In this document: positions 14,701-27,600 of the stretch, in pieces | Numbering within the stretch: the first letter of the stretch is position 1 | How the letters are laid out: each line of letters starts with the position of its first letter | NCBI GenBank assembly: GCA_013399895.1 | Contig: VXBA01000883.1 | Span: forward strand, 434,001 to 498,000 | DNA: 64,000 nt | Origin: Serilophus lunatus | Taxonomy: Eukaryota > Chordata > Aves > Passeriformes > Eurylaimidae | Direction of reading: 5' to 3' | The notes under the pieces: model-generated | Told to the model about the DNA's origin: nothing | Database searches by the model: none | The model's input: only the letters and a program-made list of their open reading frames with translations | Program-made: the position numbers and the translations under genes

Positions 14701-17700
14701 AAAGAAAAAAAGAAAAAGTTCTTGATCTTTTGTTTTATTTTCCACCTGTTTTCATTAATTTATGATTGACTGAAGCAGATGAAAAATGTTGAACTTTATG
14801 TAGGATCCTCGGTGCAAATAAGAGACAGGTAGAGATAAGGATTTTTAGTAAATTCAGTTTGGAACACAATTATGTAATCTCTTTGATGATGGACATCACA
14901 TACATTACACATAACTGAGTGCACTTGTGTGTCCATGTGTATATAATACATAACTTTTTAGTTTGACAGTATTGATTGAAATCCTTTCAGTTTGATGAAT
15001 GAGTGCACTATGCAGTGAACAGTGAAACTAGCCTTGATGAGTCATTGGCAGGATTTTCCCAACTTTTTTAAGGCATCCTCTCCCATGGGCTAAAAGTCAG
15101 AAATGTCCTCCCAGCATGTCTGCTTGAGCTCAGTTTTAGACTGTGACAAGACAAGCCTAGGTATTACTTCGAGCCTGTCAGTTCCTCCCACATCTTCAAA
15201 TCCCTCGACACATATCCTAATATACACATGGAGGATCAAGGGATGGGAAGTCTCTCAGGGTTCATTTGGACTTGCAATGCAGCTCTTTCATGTTAATTTT
15301 CCTTTTCCGTTTTCTTCACCTCAATTCACTCTGACGCCTTGCCACAATATTGTCAGTCTCTGAGAAAACAACAAGCCAAAGCAGATGTGCTGAACACATG
15401 GTCACCAACAGGAGCAGTTCCCAGGCAAAGTTAGCATGTGAAATCATTCCAAAAGAGGGATGTCTTATCCAAAAAATAATCTACATCTGCTCCTGTTGTT
15501 TGGTGGATTGAAAAAAAATAAATAAACCAAACAACTTGCATGTCTAAGTTTACAGTTTGAATTCATCCAATGCTCTTAAGCTGGAAGTGTCATAATCTTA
15601 GACAGTCTGACACCATTACAATGAATTTCTCTTTTGTTGAATAACAGAGTCATAAAACTTCTCTAGTATTGGGGTTTTTTTAATAACTGGTATCACATTG
15701 CAAAGGCTCCTTATGTTTTGGTGTCACAGAAGTGACATATTTGTCTATATACTCCAAGAAATGGAAATATGATAAAAATTGTTATTCTTTGAAAGAAAGA
15801 TGTGATTTTCCAATGGGAAAAATAAAAGTTGTTTTGCTTTTAATATTCTTCCATTCCTTTTCTTTGTCCTATAGAATATTGATGACTAATCTTAAACTGG
15901 GCAGTGGCCTCATCCAAAGGCAACATATAGAACAGCAATTATACATTTTTACTGCTACTTCCTTTCCATTTTGGAGGGAATATGAGTAAACTCCCAGAAA
16001 AACAAGACACATCTGGCAAGCTCTAAAGACAAGCTCAGCCCGCCAAGGAGAGAGCTGAAGTCTGGCTCAGGTCTAAAGATAAGGAGACAAATATCTAGCT
16101 GAATCTTGAACTTTTAGCAAAAGTTTTGTTCTAGATAAGCCCATTTACTGTTCTCCCTGATAGGGACCATCACTTCCCTGCAATATAAATAGAACTGGTA
16201 CAGAAAAACAAACCATAACAATTAAAGATAGAATAATCCATGCCCAGGTTTGGGATGAGTGGCTAGAAAACTCAGACAGTCAAAACATGTAGGCTCTGAA
16301 TTGTTGAGAACTTGTCCAATTTCAACACAGCACCCTAAGAGACTTGCTATGATTTGATTACCCATACATTCAGATTGAGTAGGTACCACCTGTTAACATA
16401 TAGAACAAAACACTTCCACCAAGAGCATTTGGTAAATAAATGACTTGGAAAATATTATTAAGCTCAAAACCAACATTTTACCATGTTTGATTTGCCACCA
16501 GATGCTGTGGGATCTGAAGATAAAGGCAAAACAGAAAAAGTCAAACAGTGGCAATGACAGACTAAAATAAAAGAAAAAAGACAGGGTTTTTGTGAAATTA
16601 TAGTGAGAAGTGAATGCAAAGCTCATTCTACTCTGGACTATGTCTAGACTATAAACATTGCCTATTCATGGAGAGTAAGAGCCTCTGACAGCCTTTGTCT
16701 TATACCTTGTGAAGGATAATGTAAATAATGTATTAACATGATATTATGTTTTGCAGTACACTGCCTCACGTGCTGGGACAGGTTGATGTACAAACTAGTG
16801 GCAAAGTGGCAGTTTCTCCTGTTGAAGACAGACAATAAACCTTCAGAGTGTTTCTTTCTGGGAAGCTGGATGCCAATAAGAGCAGCTGGTACTGATGCCA
16901 GTTAAACTTCGATTTTTTCACTCCTTCCCTCAGGTTGAGGAGAAGGAATTGTTAGGGATTGTTATTATGAACAAGCAGCAAAATGTCTCTAAAGTACTGT
17001 AAGTTTAGTAAATTCACAGTCTTAAGTCCTCCTTTCTTTAACCAATAAATATTGGCAGGTTCCCTTTGGGAGTGACAGGCGTGTGTGGTTCTTGGAAAAC
17101 TCAGTTAGAAACATTAGTAATGTGCCAAAGACCATGGTTAGAAGTGAGCAATGTCCATTGAAAAGACACAGTAAAAGCTGATTGAGTCTTCCCAGAACAC
17201 TCTGCCTGGAACCTTTTCACCCTAAACTGAGTTTACAAGAGGGCCAACAACCCCATCACTGTTCAGACAAGACCCTTGGGAAGGCCATAGTCCAAGTGAT
17301 GTGCTACAGCCTGGAGAGAGAGGCACCATTCTCCAATATCTCTACACTTCTTGCTAAAACTTCTGCCTTCTCCAAGATGACAATGTTAGCACTGAACAAC
17401 TCAGCCTTAATATCACTGAATTTCTTTTATCTAAATCCAGGCCCAAATTCAGATACAGCTGTAGACACCAACAACAAATTGAGCAAAATCCACCACATAA
17501 CTTCAAACTGAAACATGTACAAAGATGTTCCTTTTATAAGCTCATTTTCTGCTACTACTGTCTGCAGTGCTGCTCCAGCATCACACCAGAGAGCACCAAA
17601 GAAGTCTGCCCAGGAGTATGTTCCTCACAGTCAGTTCAGCTGGCTACATAGACCAACACCAGCTACTGTGCCAATTTATTCTCTTCTACTATCTTTCCTC

Positions 17701-17759
17701 TCTATTTATTGTATTTGAACTGAACAGAACTCCAAATCAAACCAACCCCAACACTGACA
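2725..17759. other. Non-coding intergenic DNA
   Basis: Open frames in this stretch are at most about 110 codons, overlap on both strands, and show no recognisable domain, signal peptide or splice-bounded structure. A short purine microsatellite built on AAAG lies at about 14696-14717. A slightly GC-richer patch at 7.8-8.4 kb has overlapping open frames on both strands, which is typical of composition rather than coding. I see nothing else that I can name. Confidence 0.6.
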
Positions 17760-17890
17760 GGGAGATAAGGACACCACGAAGTGGGTGTGTGCTAAACACG
17801 TTACACTGAAGCCAAGACCCTCATTGGAGCCTTCGCTATTTTCCGAGTAACGGACTACTACACCGGGCAACTTGGTCCCCAAGGGAGATG
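17760..17890. other. Pocket of retained CpG in CpG-poor DNA
   Basis: About 130 bases carry CpG dinucleotides at 17778, 17799, 17834, 17845, 17852 and 17864. The surrounding kilobases have very few. The minus strand is open for 62 codons (17706-17894), but the product is not recognised and no convincing splice signals frame it. Retained CpG outside an island may reflect constraint, a conserved non-coding element or a young insertion. The function is unknown. Confidence 0.3.
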
Positions 17891-20800
17891 ACACTAAGAA
17901 AAATTATTTCTTCAAGTATCCAAGCTTTAAAGATATCTAGTGACTTGGGAAGGAGAGACATTTTTTCCCTCACCATTTCTACTTTAAAGCAAGTGCAGGA
18001 CGAGGTTATACGACTAGTTGGAATCAATGCATGTTCTTAATGATGCATGAAATGAAATATTGCTGTCCAGCACACAGCGAATATTCAGTCTTCTGCTCTA
18101 TGATAGATACATCCTGTGCTGGTGTGACAGGGCAGAAACACTCCACACAGCAGCTGCAAGCTCTGCCCTGCACCCCAACCCAAACTCTGTGTCAAATGGG
18201 TTGCCATCTTCTACTACTGCACACTCTTCTCCAGGCTAACACATCTGACAGCTAGTTAAGTTCCTTCAGTCAAGGGGCTGATGAAAGCATTTTTCATGTC
18301 ATGGTTCCTGCTTTGGGAAACAAAAAAATCATGAATTTTTCAGAATTTCTAAAAAAAACATCTATTTTCTGCGACCTCCAAAGTCCAGGCCTGATTATTT
18401 CTACATGGTAGTCGAGATTTTTGCCCTTTTAATACCTTTGAAAACACAGACAGTTGAAGCAGGACCTAGATGAATTAAAGCACTGCTCACTCAGGGCAAA
18501 TGCATCTGTAGCTCAAATACTGAATTTCTGGCATCTTTCGTACATCAGGAGGGAAAAGCAGAATAGAAAAGATTGAGTTAGTACTTATTACCTTGGTGGA
18601 GATGAATCCAGTATAAGAGAGAGAAAAATCAGAGAATAAACACATGAGAAAAGAAAGGTGTATGTTTCCCTTCAGCAGAGTTCCATCTCCAGTATCATTT
18701 TCTCCTTTTTAAAGGGTAGACACAAGCAGTCAGGGAAGACCAGCCTTCCCAAGATGTAGCACCAGAATCAACCCTCTATCTCATGCAGGTTGCTGCAATA
18801 TTTTAGATTTGTAACCTGTGAACAGACAGATGGCTCTGAAATTCTACAGTCAAACCCTAAAATGAAGGCATGGAATTCAGAAGAAATCTACATAAATTTC
18901 AGAAAGAGAAGTTGTTACTCTTTTGGCTGTGGCATAATGAGGCAGACTGGGGCAATTGCAGCAGAGATCTCTGGCTGCCAAAGGGCCCATCTCTGCCCTG
19001 ATTTTATGGATATCAGCTGTTTCAGGGCAGCAGCCAGGCATGACTGTGTCAGGTCTGGGAGGAGCATGACTGAGATAGGCAATGGCACAGGACACTGACA
19101 GCTTCTGCCTTCAACTCTGTCTTGCCCATATCAGCAGGACTCCTTCATCTGACGAACCCTTTGAGCAGGCAATGGTACAGCACCTAATGCAACAGGAAAA
19201 CCTATTCCTGCTGCCTTTCATGTTCAGTGGCACACAGAGATTTTCATATTCCTCCTGCTTCTGTTGATAAATAATCTGTATGCTACTTCTCATTGCTTTT
19301 ATCCAGATACAAAGGACAGTGCAAGCTACATGCTGTGCCTCATCTTTTCTCCTGATCGGCTCTATTTAAAATGAGAATCCAGCCAGAGAAAGGACACCAG
19401 GGGCTGCTTGTTCAGTATTCCCTCTGTGCTTAGACGATTACACCAGGGAAGACAAAAAGAGGGACAGCAAAACCAAACAGTAGGAAGCCATGATCCAACA
19501 GTAGGAGAGAAGAAACCTTTTTATCCCACAACTATTGCAGAAAGTCAGAAGAGGATCTGTTACTGGTTTGCAATTGTTCTCTCCTATCCCTTGTCCAGGG
19601 AAAACTGTAGTTTCACTATCTTATTTTCAAGTGTTTCAGCCAGTTTGTTAATTTCCTATGCCTTCCTCCCTACCCACACCAATCCTGCTCCCACACACCT
19701 GACTTCAGCTTTATCTTCATCTTTTAAAGCAGTTTGAATCACCAATTCAGACCCACGAGATTTACAGTTAAAATTAAAGCTTTGGCAAGCTTCTGTCACT
19801 CTGTTGCCCCTAACTGTGGTACAATATAATGTAATTAATGTTTTTATGTTTAAGGAAGAGGAGGCACATATGTTCCTCAGCTGCTGATGAACAGATTTAT
19901 AGGTAACACATCTGAGTCAGTGCCCATGTTTAGACGTAAGCCTGACAGACCACTAATCATTTTCTAAAAGCTGTGCACCACTGCCCTGCTTCCCTGGCTT
20001 TGCAAGCAGGACTGTGCAGGGATGCCACAGTGAGATGATAGATTTCAGGTGACACAAGGGGAGGAAGCAAAACATCAGTAAATGTTTCAGCATATCTATC
20101 TCTTCATAAGCAGATGTTCTTGCTTAACACGTACCATTAAGCTAGAGCACACTGTGTGCTTTCTTAAAGAGAAATCCAGCCTGCTCAGAGTAGGCAGCTT
20201 GCAAAGGCATCTGAGTCAGCCTGTGCTCTGGCCCCAGAAACCTGAACCTATTTCAAGCAAAATCCTCTGCAGGGAAGAGGGGAAATTGTAACATCCACAG
20301 TCACCCGAGAGGACTCCACTTGTGACTTAGATGGATCCTTTCATTTCTAGTTGCCATTGCCATTTTGATTAGACTCGACTGAGGGGGACAAGTGCTGGAA
20401 TGGTGGCAAGTGGCACCACCAGGCCAAGCAGTGCCTGGTAGAAAAGCAGGGCACAGAGCTATAGATAACCACCCTCCTGCTGCCTCAGAAGCATGCTCTA
20501 GATGTCCAGATGTCTTGTCTGTTACAAGACAGATGGGGGTTATGTTTAAACACTGCCAGTTTCCACAGTTTTTCTTCAAACCCCCACTGATATGAGCAAG
20601 GTGAGCCCTGGGCCGGCCGCCACCCAGCCACTCTCACCCTCTCCTTCTCAGTAGGCTAGGGGGACAGAATGGAAAAGCTCACAGCTCAAGAGAAAGAAGG
20701 GAGATCCCTTACCAGCTATCATCACAGGCAAAACAATCTTCACTTGGGGAAGATTAATCTTATTTATTGCCAATTAAAAATACAGCAGGACTGTGAGAAA

Positions 20801-21720
20801 ACAAGAAAAACTAATACATGCACACACATTCCTCCATGAACCCCTTCCTTACCGGGCTCAACTTCTCTCCTTTATCCAGGACTCCTCTGCCTCCTCTTCC
20901 CCTGCCCTGAGCAGCACAGGCTGTGGTCAGGCCACATCAGCTCCTCTCTGCCAGTCCTTCCTCCACCGTGGTCTCCACAGGAGCTGTCATGGAATTCCTG
21001 ATCCCACATCCTGATTCCCTCCTCCTCTAGCACCTCATCCTGCTGTCCCCACTGTGACTGGCCATGATTTTGCCCTTTCTGAAATCTCAGCTCAGCTCTG
21101 CCCCAAGGGGATGCTCTCAGGGAACCAGCCATGCCTGGTACAGACAGTTCTGGCCTCTCCTCACAGAGGTCCCAGCCCCACTGCCAGTGCCTGGGCATGA
21201 TCACGGACACCCTACACAGAGCTACATGTCCAAAGTGACATACACAGGTATTACATCCCCCTGGATAACTGCAGCAGCTGAGGTGAAGTGGAGCAGGTAA
21301 GCTCCAGAGAAGTCAAAGTGCTCATCTGCTCTGCACCTCCTGCTGCCCGTTCCAGGGCACATCCATCAAGGGGCTTGGCAAAAATACCCTGGCAACTTCC
21401 CCAGCCATGGGCTGAGAGTGAGTGTGATGGACACACGAGACATACAAATAGTTAAATATGAGAAACAAATATTTCGCAACAGAACAAAGCGTGGAGCTTC
21501 TGTCATGTTTTCAACAATCAAGTTTTCCTTCAGCTTTTCGGTTTTTTTACGAACCCAAATAACAGGAGACAATAATGTGGAACTTCCTTTCCTTTCCAGC
21601 TTGCCCTTAGGGGAGAGGGTGCTGGTAAAAAGGGAGATTCAAGGCCCCAGCCTGCTGTCCTGCAAACCAGAGAAAGGAATTCCTCTTCTTTTTAAAAGTG
21701 CAAGACTAAGCTCTCGTTGA
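17891..21720. other. Non-coding intergenic DNA with two AP-1/MARE-like sites
   Basis: No plausible exon is visible. TGAGTCA occurs at 19913-19919 and again at 20212-20218. The second lies in CTGAGTCAGC, matching 10 of the 13 bases of a Maf recognition element. The stretch from 20.8 to 21.3 kb is pyrimidine- and GC-richer, and it gives only composition-driven open frames on both strands. Confidence 0.45.
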
Positions 21721-22280
21721 GGGATTTAATTAGCCTGAAAAATGTGAATTTTCTTCTATACTTATAGCTGGGGGCTGCTTATGCATTTTGGTGAGTCATG
21801 CTCTACTTCCAAGCGTAGACTCTCTTTCAGACCCCACTGTATTCAATCTACGGACTACTGACTTAATGGCATTAAGAAGAAATAACTCAGTTTAAGAAAA
21901 TCTTTGCACAGAGCAGATTTGTTAACCTTTACTAAAGTCCATTCTGGGCACTCTCATTCAGAATTAAAGTGGCTTTAATTCAAGTTAGTGTTTGAGTTAC
22001 ATCTAAATTAAATTTGAATTTAAATCATTAAATCTGCAAAGGGATTTAGTGTGGTTTACATAATCAATTTTAAGTTCATACCCTTCATTAATTTGGATGA
22101 CTATCATCCAGTCTTTGCTTACTTAAAAATAGTTCTAATGCATTTATTAATATTATAATACTCAAACTGGGTTATTCTTGAAGAAACAGGGAGTTTGAGC
22201 TTTCTTTGAAGTTTCACAAAATGAGAGTATCTTGCTGAAGAAAGTCATTTTGTTCTCACGCATATTAAGGGCAGGAAGGG
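21721..22280. promoter_or_regulatory. Candidate conserved non-coding element
   Basis: This block is dense in homeodomain-type cores (TTTAATTAGC at the left edge, several AATTAA/TTTAAT cores at 21.96-22.04 kb). It also holds an ATGCAT octamer-like site, an AP-1 site (TGAGTCAT near 21792) and a GTTAAC core. It contains no open frame of note and no repeat tail. Such composition is common in developmental enhancers within gene deserts. This is a judgement from motif texture only, because conservation cannot be seen in a single sequence. Confidence 0.25.
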
Positions 22281-25200
22281 CTTTTAATTCCACTTAAAGA
22301 GCTTCTGTGTTGTCACAGCCAGTAGAGCAGGCACAGGGAGCACGGCTCTTCCCTCACTAGCAGCAGCTGGGGAGGCCAGGCGTGTGCTGCACTCACAGGG
22401 CCACACATCTTCCCAGAAGGGTGGCAGCTGCCTCTGCTCCAGAATTGGGATGGGTCTGTGCCCAGCTCCCTCTTTCTAGCCCTCTGCCTGCCTGGCAGTG
22501 TCCCCAAAGTGGCATTGTGCTGTGAATATCACACTGTGTAGGGGCTGGAAGCTCTGCACAGCCAGCCTCACCAAGTCTGCTCCCACAGCTCTGCACATGC
22601 AGACATTCCCACATCCCCAGCCCCTCTGACTCTATTCTGTGTTATCCTTCTCCAGGGGCAAGGACCAAGCAATGCACACCAACGCAACTCCCACCTCCTG
22701 GAGCAACCTCTGGACTAGAATAAGAGGTTTATGTGGGCATTGGAGATTCATCTCTGCCACAGAGATTGTGGCAGCTTTTCGTGATGATTTCACCCCAGTC
22801 AGCAGCGAAGTACCACACAGCTACTCACTCACTCCCCCAACAGCAGAACTGGGCAGAGAACTGGAGGAGTAAAGTGAAAAACCCATGAGTTGAGATAGAG
22901 ACAGTAATCAAAAGCAATGTGTGCAGGCTCACTTCCCATGGGCAGGCAGGTGTTCACCCATCCCAGGAAAGCTGTAACAGTGATTTGGGAAGACAAATGA
23001 CATCATCCAAAATGTCCCCCCTTCCTCTTTCTTATGCAGCATTATACATTGAGCATGATGCTATATAGCCTGGAATTATCCTTTAGATCTGTTGGGATCA
23101 GACATCCTGGCTGAATTCCCTCCCAAAATTTCTTGCACACCCTCAGCCTCCTCACTGGTGAGGTGGTGTGAGAAGCAAAAAAGGTCCTGATGCTGTGTAA
23201 GCTCTGCTCAGCAATAACAAAAAAATTTCTATACTAGCAAACCTGTTTCCAGGACAGATCCGAAGTGTAGCTCCCCACTAGCTACTATGAAGAAAACTAA
23301 TGCTACTCCAGCCCAAACCAGCACAGGAAAACATAGCCTTCAGTGTAGAGTCCCCACTTTTTCCCCTTTTCCATGAAATGCCAGCCATTTGTGATTAAAA
23401 TCCCACCTGCCATCAGATTCCAGAGGAATGCAGAGTGGATTCGTTTCACAGTATCAGAACCAGCTGCTCACAAAAATAGCTTTCACTCTCCCAAGGTCTA
23501 CTAATCATTTCAGGAGACAAGCATAGAAGAGGATATCTCAGCTGACACTGGAGAGCACAAATGTTGACACAAATATGAATCTGAATTTTCTGACAGTAGT
23601 TGATTGTGTTGCTTTGGAAGGTTTAACAGACATGCCACTCAGCTGACAAGACCCTGTTTAATGCTTCACTTTAAGTATTCGTATAATCTTTGGGGTTGTC
23701 AGTTCTGGGAATTGCAGTCCTTTGAGAGCTGTTGTGGCAATCTCCCTGTACGTTACACCTGTAACAGTACAATGCCTGCTTCCTTTGCAGGCTGGCTTGC
23801 TGATAATCTGGAATCACATGGTGTCTACGTGCAGGAGCTGCTGCTAAATCTTTTTCATGCTTTCCCTGCTTTATAGCAGCCAATTTTCACTGATGCCAAG
23901 TGCTCATTACACCAACCAGGTGTGTGTAAATACAGCAGGTGTGTCGCACAAGGATGTGTCTGCCCACAATCTCTGGAATTTAGTCTCAGATTGCTCATAC
24001 TTCAGGGTCTCAGGCTAGAAACCTATTAACCCGTTTTGTGTTGTTTCCAATTTTCAACTGATCAGGGAGATCTAGTTTCAAACAGTTCAAACAACATTGG
24101 AATGCTTCAATATATGATGTTTTTGTCCTGCCAAAAAAATTACTCATAAATTTGTAGACAGCCATAGGTCCCCTCAAATTAGAATTTGGGGCAACTAAAC
24201 ATTTGGATGAAGGTTAGCCTGTTTCTAGCAAAACTGAACTGCTATAAGGCTGCATTTGTACATTGCTTGCTTCTGGAGATCTGAAATTTCATGGGAATGC
24301 ACTGAAAATTATTAAACTTTGTATCTGTTTTATATGTTTGGCATTAACATTGTCTTTCCTTGTCTTCTAATTGTGATAATTAGGTGTTGCATTACTCTTG
24401 GGTATGTCTTGTAGCACCCCTGGGAGGGCTTTTATGCACAAGATAAATACTAAACACTAAACACGTTATACATGAAACTAAATTTTGTTGAGATAAAGCC
24501 TCTATTGGTTTCATTTTTATAGTGTTGACTTTCACCTTCCTCTTCCAGACCCATAAGACTGTTTTAGAATTTCCCTTCATCAGCTTTTTTTTTTCTACAT
24601 CCGAGTTGCTGTTTATCTCAGAACTCTCATTCTGCACCATTGTTCTCCTCACCACATGGGTGGACTTAACCAAGCAGTCAATGCTGCTACATTGCTAAAT
24701 CCTCCTGCACCAGCCCATCAGCATCAGCCAGACTGGGAGTCTGGGAACACATGGGAACTGTCACCTGGGGCCCACTGGCTGCTGGTCTGCAACTGATACA
24801 TTCCCAGTGTCCAGTTGAACAAATGACTGCAGAGGAAAACTCTTCTCACTGTAAATATAGCAGCAGACATTTTAAGTGCCTAACAATAGGAGCTGCAAAA
24901 ACTGCATTCAGGCTGATTTGGACACAGGCTGGGCCATATCTGTATCAATGAGCATCTTCTTCTACAAGTAGTCCTCATGATCACTAGTGGAAACAAGGAA
25001 ACAGAAGTTTGGCTATATGTAATAATAATAATTACAATGATGACGATGACAAGAAGAAGTATAAAAAGAAAAAGGTAGGCCTATGGTGATTAATATCTGT
25101 AAATTTTCAGCATTTCTGGACACTGAGATATTTTCTTAGCCTAACTTCTGCTTTCTAGTTAAAAATTTGTGACTGCAACAATTCTTCCTAGGTACCTACA

Positions 25201-27159
25201 CAGACACCGTGCCAAAAAATGCTCCAAAGTGACTGACTATTTATTTCTTCCCATGCCCAGAGTGATGGACATAGGGAAGCTAACTAGGCAGTTAATGTTT
25301 AGTGAAGATAGGAGAAAGGCAGTAAGAATACTACTGTCATACATGCCTATTTTAGAAACCTTTAGCTACGATTCCTAGATGTTTTAAAATGGGTCATGTA
25401 TTCCTACTTGTAGGGTTTGCAATACTCCAGACAAAACCAGCTGCAGCAGTCATGTACAATAAAAAGGCACCCTGGAGCTCCAGGAAAGTATCTATCTGAT
25501 CTGAAGGTCTTGACTACAGGGATACAAATCCTAACTTTCAACAATAGGAAAATGAAGAAAGTGATGATAAAAATAAAGCTGTAGTAATAATTGTCTGAAC
25601 ATGAATTGTGAAAGTGGACTTTCAGTATTCAGACCCCCACGATAAAGCACATAGTTTCCTGGATGTCATTTATTTAGCATTATTATTGCAGCTATTGTTA
25701 TAACAAGCAGCATCTAGAGCTGAGTGACCACCTGCTGTTCATGTTGATGCTCAATTTGCAAACAGTCAAGTACCATTTGGTTTGTGCCAGCTTGGTGCAT
25801 TACTTCAACCATAAAAGATATTGTGTAACCTAACAGCAGCTTTTTAACTAAAAATAGGTGTTCTGCTTATATCCAGTAGAAAACTGGTATTTAATGATTA
25901 CAATACAATGTATTCAGATTCTTTCCTCTGCTTCAAGCTGTAAGAACAGCTTTTTCAACAAATAAGCCAGACCTCCTTAATGGAAAATTTAGTAACAGCA
26001 GCAAACTGGGAGACAAGACAATTGGACAAATTTACTGCTGCCATAGCACTGCAAAAGGCTGCCTGTGTGACCTTGAGCAAGCCTTAGGACGTGGTTTAAC
26101 AAAGGTTAAGGACTTAAAACTCCCCCTGAAGTATCTAGGAGGCCCAGGGTCTAAGCACCTATGAAAATCAGACCCTTTAATCTTCACCATTTGTCATTCT
26201 GATACAACACAAGCGTAAAAGGGACTTTTGTATTGACCTCAGAGAGCCAGACCAGGCCCTCACTTGTAGGGTCCAGTCTGAATTCCAGGGGTTTCTTTTT
26301 CTTATTATGACAGATCACCTGTCCTGAAAGAGGCCAGTAAGTGCAGTTACCTGAGAAAGGAAGTTTGATCTTCTGTTTAGAGGGAGAAACTGAGAGTCAA
26401 AGCTCTGGAGCTGCTGTTATATCACATAGTGGCTTTGGGTAAGAGGCTTTATCTCTGTCTTTCAGCTAACCCACCTGCAATATTTACATCACCCAAGTGT
26501 GGTGATACTTAATTGTTATTTACAAAATGCTCAGGGATTGCTTGAGATACAATCATCCAAAAATAAAAACCACAGTCATTTTCAGTGAAGGTACAAAAGA
26601 AGGAATCTGTGTCTAGGCAGACAGAATTCTAAGCTGCTCAAATCCCAGTGGCTGCTGCTTGGGCACAGAATGTGTTAAACTGCAGCATGGAGAGATGTTT
26701 CTTATTCATTAACAGCCTTATTGTGTGATGAAAGGAAAGGCAAACTCTTCGACCATTTTGCTGATGTTAAGGATTTCATACACATAATAAATTATAGGTG
26801 AACATTGTTGCCATGCATCCATCCCAGAATTCAGCCCCTAGGGGACTCAATCATGCTGTTCTCCTGTAGCTAGGAATATCAATGCACTGAAACAATGAGC
26901 TAAATCTACACGTATCTCATCATGGATGTTATGAAGATAACATAACAGGGGAGTGAAGGAATGGTGTCCTCGCTCCCCACCTGACTGGGAGAGAAGGTTA
27001 CTGACCTCATCATCTAATGTAATAAACACCATCCAGGTCGGGAGCTATCACAGAGCCTCGAGCAACATGAAGCCCCATGGAATGAGATACAGCACAGTAC
27101 ATGCAACTTTCATAAAGATTTCTGTGTGGGTAGTTTTTGTTTTCGATAAGAAGAAAGGA
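22281..27159. other. Non-coding intergenic DNA
   Basis: No coding exon is recognised. A GC-richer patch at 22.3-22.9 kb produces short open frames on both strands. At 25020-25072 an imperfect trinucleotide tract drifts from AAT units to GAT-like units and then AAG units. An open frame of 119 codons beginning at 26953 runs across unrelated sequence blocks and resembles no protein family. Confidence 0.55.
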
Positions 27160-27600
27160 GGAGGCTCTGTGCTCAGTCGTGAATTACGGGCCGGCAGCAC
27201 CAAGCCTTTTCTCACAGCACCCTCGTGTGCTCTCAGCAGAAAATGCTCCGTGTCACAGAGGGAATGCTATGTCTTACAGCAACGCTGTAACTTGTTGAAA
27301 GGACTAATTTAAATTAAATAGGACAGCCAGTACATATTAATTAAGTATCAATTGATTCTTAAAAGAGTACTTATTGAGGGTTCTCAAGTTGGGAAGGGAT
27401 AAATCTCGCTGTCATGTAATTAATTCAGAATGACACAGGCAACAAATGCATATTACATATTTTTCCTCTGAATATTAACTTGTAAAGAATGTTTACATAT
27501 TCAATTAACATTTAACAAGATAACCTTATACCACATTAATTAGCTATCTGCTAATTAAAAAAGTACCAAAATTAATATAGACATTAAGCAAGTCAACTGT
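27160..27600. promoter_or_regulatory. Candidate conserved non-coding element
   Basis: The left part (27160-27285) keeps at least six CpGs in CpG-poor surroundings. The right part (27305-27600) is packed with homeodomain-type motifs: TTAATTAAG, CAATTGATT, two TAATTAATT-type cores, ATGCATAT, ACATTAATTAGC and GCTAATTA. The join between a CpG-keeping half and an AT-rich half is sharp. No exon structure is evident. I infer a developmental enhancer from texture only. Confidence 0.3.

Noticed and set aside
26953..27312. 119-codon plus-strand frame
   Set aside because: It spans unrelated sequence blocks and the edge of a candidate regulatory element, with no protein similarity.
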